Origin: Galaxea fascicularis
Lineage: Eukaryota > Cnidaria > Anthozoa > Scleractinia > Euphylliidae
Length of the DNA stretch: 64,000 bases
Reading direction: 5' to 3'
Assembly: GCA_948470475.1 (NCBI GenBank)
Contig: OX419346.1
Coordinates: 18,275,504 to 18,339,503 of the forward strand
Part shown: positions 61,155 through 64,000 of the stretch, in pieces
Layout: each line of letters starts with the position of its first letter
Numbering within the stretch: the first letter of the stretch is position 1
Program-made: the position numbers and the translations under genes
Notes under the pieces: generated by a model
What the model was told of the DNA's origin: nothing
Databases searched by the model: none
Seen by the model: the letters and a program-made list of their open reading frames with translations, nothing else

Positions 61155-64000
61155 CTACGAGAGGGAAATTGGAACCATGGATTATTCATAGCATCATGCA
61201 AACACCATTTATTTGAAAAGGTCAAATACAAAATGGCAGCGCAAGGATGATGTGGACCCTTACATGATGATAATTAATTAAGAGCCAATGTCGGAATATA
61301 TCGAGAATCTCAAATCAGTTCCAAAAAATCGGATTTTTGCTAATATCACCCAAACAACCCTTTGAGTGAATTATTTCAAGAAATGGTATTAAGGAATCCC
61401 CAAGCGCTTTACATTTTAAGAAATTTAGAAAAGTTCGAAAATTCGCAAAAAATACAATTTTTATTCATGAAATTAGTCTAAATTTCCAACAATTTCAGGA
61501 AACATTACGGACGCGCAAAAGCTTCTATCGACTTCATCTTCCTCACATGTTTAGAAGACTTCCAAGGCTTCAAGACTGTGTAAAAAGACTCAGCAAAATG
61601 ATTTTAATAATATAGTTTCTGGCCTTCGTTGCGTACCCTCTCCTTGCACGTCGTTTCGAATGTGAAAATAATGCCCAACTTTACCCGGCCAAAATCGATC
61701 CTGGTATTTTACAAATTGAGAAAACAATTATACTACATAAAAGAAAGGAAATTTGGTTTGTAAGATCTGACGTTTAAGCTCTGCCAATTAAAACGCTGGC
61801 GTGTAATAAAATTTTAACTGGAGCCACTCGGACGCCGTACGCAACAGAAAGTGAATGTAGACAAAGCGAAAACAAACGTAAACAAAGGGAAGAAAATCGC
61901 ACGAAAATCATTTCTATCTCATAGAATCACATGGAATTGACAATAATATCCTATTCCAATAAGTCTCGCTAGCTGACAAACGAATCAAGCAATGTTTTCT
62001 GTCGAATAATCAGAAAAAATCTTAAAGAGCAATCGAAACTAAAAGGTCACGCAATCGGCCGGGTCACAGTGACACCTGTTGGGTAACGCACGGTTCTTTT
62101 ATGTATCACTGTAAAACGTAGAATAGATCATTTCAAGTCCAACAGGCTTCAAAACGACTTTCAAAATTTCTCCAAGAAGCTATTAGAGCTTTTCTGAATA
62201 AAACTAAAAAGTGGGGGTTACTTGATGCCCTTCTACGGAATATTCTGTGGGTGCTATTTAGCATTTCTTTTTCTTAAAGTTTATTTACCTTCCTTTTTAA
62301 TAACGTATAACATTTTATTTTAAATCGTTTATTGCAAATCTTTTAAGATTTTATCATATGTAAAGCGCATTTGATCATAATTACATGGAAAATGCGCTAT
62401 ATAAGTTTTAAATTATTATTACAAACTGCAGGCTATCAACGGAACGGAAGAGATATTGTACCCTCTCATAAACAAGTTGTTGGTTTTAAAGATATAAATG
62501 ATAATCAGCCCCAATAACTACATACATTCCTCGCTGAAAAGCTTTTGAAGTAAGAATGGTTTTCAACTGACACTTGCCGTTCGTCCTGGATATTTACACA
62601 GTGACCACTCAGGCTCTGCAGCTTGCTTGTATAAATTTGGCTTGTATTTCGTATAAATCGACTTTAGTGAGTTACTAGAAATTGAATGGATGTACATCGG
62701 TAATTCTACTTGCGGTGTTAGCCAGGAATGCCCTGGTCAATCTGAATGTTCGTCTCTCGCAAAATGCGAACGAGACATTACGAGACATCTTGAGGTGTGT
62801 GGCACAAGTAAAGATCCATCATTACGGAGAATAAAGTGAAACTTCTACCTGCTCGTGCAGGTAACGGACGATGTTTAATTTGTTTGCGGCTACTTTTAGG
62901 TAGTGCTGGCTTCACTCCCATACTATCGTTTTTCCGGATTAGTAGTTTCTTCTTTGGATGCATCCCATGAGCTTTTAATCATATGTCCCTGTCACTGGGC
63001 TTACTGTAGTATTGCTTGCAACACTTAACAGGCTTTAACCTAACGTATACAATCAATCAGGGCTTTGTTTTTGTGCACAGTACGTATTTGCCACTGATTA
63101 TGATTATTGTCCATAATCGACGGTGAAACGGTGCGACGGTGTATCTCCCCACTCTCAACGAGCTGCAGAAGTTTGCCTCCTGGCTCCACCTAGCATAAAC
63201 CGATGGACCAATCAAGAATTTAAAACTAGCTGGCGTAGATTGAAGTACTAATATATGCTAGTTGTCAAGTGGTCCATCCAAAGTGAAGAACAGTCACTAA
63301 TAAATACAAAGTAAACCAAAACTGAAATTGGAATTTGGACTGAAATACTGCGTAAAAATTACGTCACCAAAGATTTCACTTAAATCATGTAGGTCAAGAC
63401 CTTTCCTTGTATTGTGGTTCTGAAAGGAGCTGTTTTGTATGGCTGTAAAGAGACAACCGTACCAAATTGCGCGCCAGAGGCGTTCGAGCGGTCCGACGCC
63501 CTCCCCCTATTTAAAATCCTGGCTAACGGACAAACAACTTGTGCCAAAACGTCGGGGAGGAGACCAATTATGTTATTTTAAGCCTTTTCTCGCTCACTTT
63601 CTTGAGCTTCTTTATAACGTTTCGAAGATTAATGGAAAACCAGTAAAAGCAGAACGTCTTTTGATCAGCACTGCTATAGCTTGTTTATTTTCTATTCCGA
63701 TTATAAGCCCTCTCGGATATAGGCCCCTCCGTTCATTTATAAGCCCTCTTAAAACCCCTTACGAAGATGTATAAGCCCAGGGCTTATAAGCGGCAGTTTA
63801 TGGTATTGGATCAGATGGCGAACAGGAAAAGTAACAGGCTCGGTACCAAAGCCACTGCTTGCACATAAGTCTGCGAGAGTGAAAGGAACGCGCAGAATAA
63901 ACAGTAACTTGTCCTCCTTTATCGGGCCAACTACAGTCGAACCTCTACTAATGCCGGTCGCCTCGGTATAAGGGTCATTTATTTTTGTCCAGGCAAACGG
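61155..64000. other. Intron or upstream sequence at the right edge
   Basis: No exon was recognised. A repeat fragment near 63700-63805 (tataagccctctcggatata, aggcccctccgttc and ggcttataagcggcagttta) and a pogo-like end near 63932 (acagtcgaacctctactaat) are present. The missing first CUB1 exon and signal peptide exon must lie further right, or are too diverged to see. Confidence 0.55.

Noticed and set aside
61155..61262. Upstream extension of the CUB1 exon (TTG/ATG start near 61231)
   Set aside because: A good acceptor (TCTCGTAG) at 61155-61156 gives an exon equal in length and phase to its CUB2 counterpart; the extension does not fit the CUB fold.
63439..63774. 111-codon plus-strand ORF at the right edge
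   Set aside because: Its second half lies in a repeat fragment (tataagccc blocks) and it has no domain or splice context.

Overview
This is a stretch of animal nuclear DNA, most probably from a cnidarian (an anthozoan such as a coral or sea anemone). It is AT-rich and intron-rich, has GT-AG splice sites throughout, and is full of short inverted-repeat transposons. The cnidarian assignment is inference: it rests on a CUB/Ig/LRR/GCC2-GCC3/multi-pass protein family that I recall mainly from cnidarian gene sets.

Two host genes lie head to tail on the minus strand. The first, at 848-8130, is the 5' part of a nischarin (NISCH) orthologue: eleven exons encode an N-terminal PX domain and the first leucine-rich repeats, and the gene continues past the left edge. 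The second, from 11392 to at least 61154, is one roughly 50 kb gene. I could chain 23 exons with every splice phase compatible, giving about 1,445 residues: the second half of a CUB domain, a full CUB, an Ig-like domain, a Cys-rich LRR cap, fourteen single-repeat LRR exons, two Cys-rich GCC2/GCC3 (ephrin-receptor-like) exons, a large multi-pass membrane exon and a cytoplasmic tail. Its 5' end (signal peptide and first half of CUB1) lies beyond the right edge. It has no name I can give.

The introns of this receptor-like gene hold the mobile DNA. The most striking item is a complete Polinton/Maverick-type element at 33094-43704 (10.6 kb), with 1.3 kb terminal inverted repeats beginning AG, a 6-bp target duplication (CACAAC), and one unidirectional set of genes: two small ORFs, a DDE integrase with chromodomain, two paralogous virion-like proteins, a basic core-like protein, a jelly-roll major capsid protein, an adenain-like protease, a packaging ATPase and two small basic proteins. 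It has no room for, and no trace of, the protein-primed DNA polymerase B that normally defines such elements. Several genes overlap by the four bases ATGA, and at least two genes carry frameshifts. A second intron carries the remains of a Helitron of the Helentron type (PIF1 helicase C-terminus, APE-like endonuclease, RPA-like protein). Other pieces are two LINE reverse-transcriptase fragments, a tRNA-derived SINE, pogo-like ends, several palindromic MITEs (one nested in another with a 6-bp duplication) and a 2.4 kb polypyrimidine minisatellite.

Functionally, nischarin is a cytosolic/endosomal adaptor, and the second gene should encode a large cell-surface protein with a ligand-binding ectodomain. 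The Polinton-like element reads in the same direction as the host gene, so its genes would lie in sense orientation within the host primary transcript.
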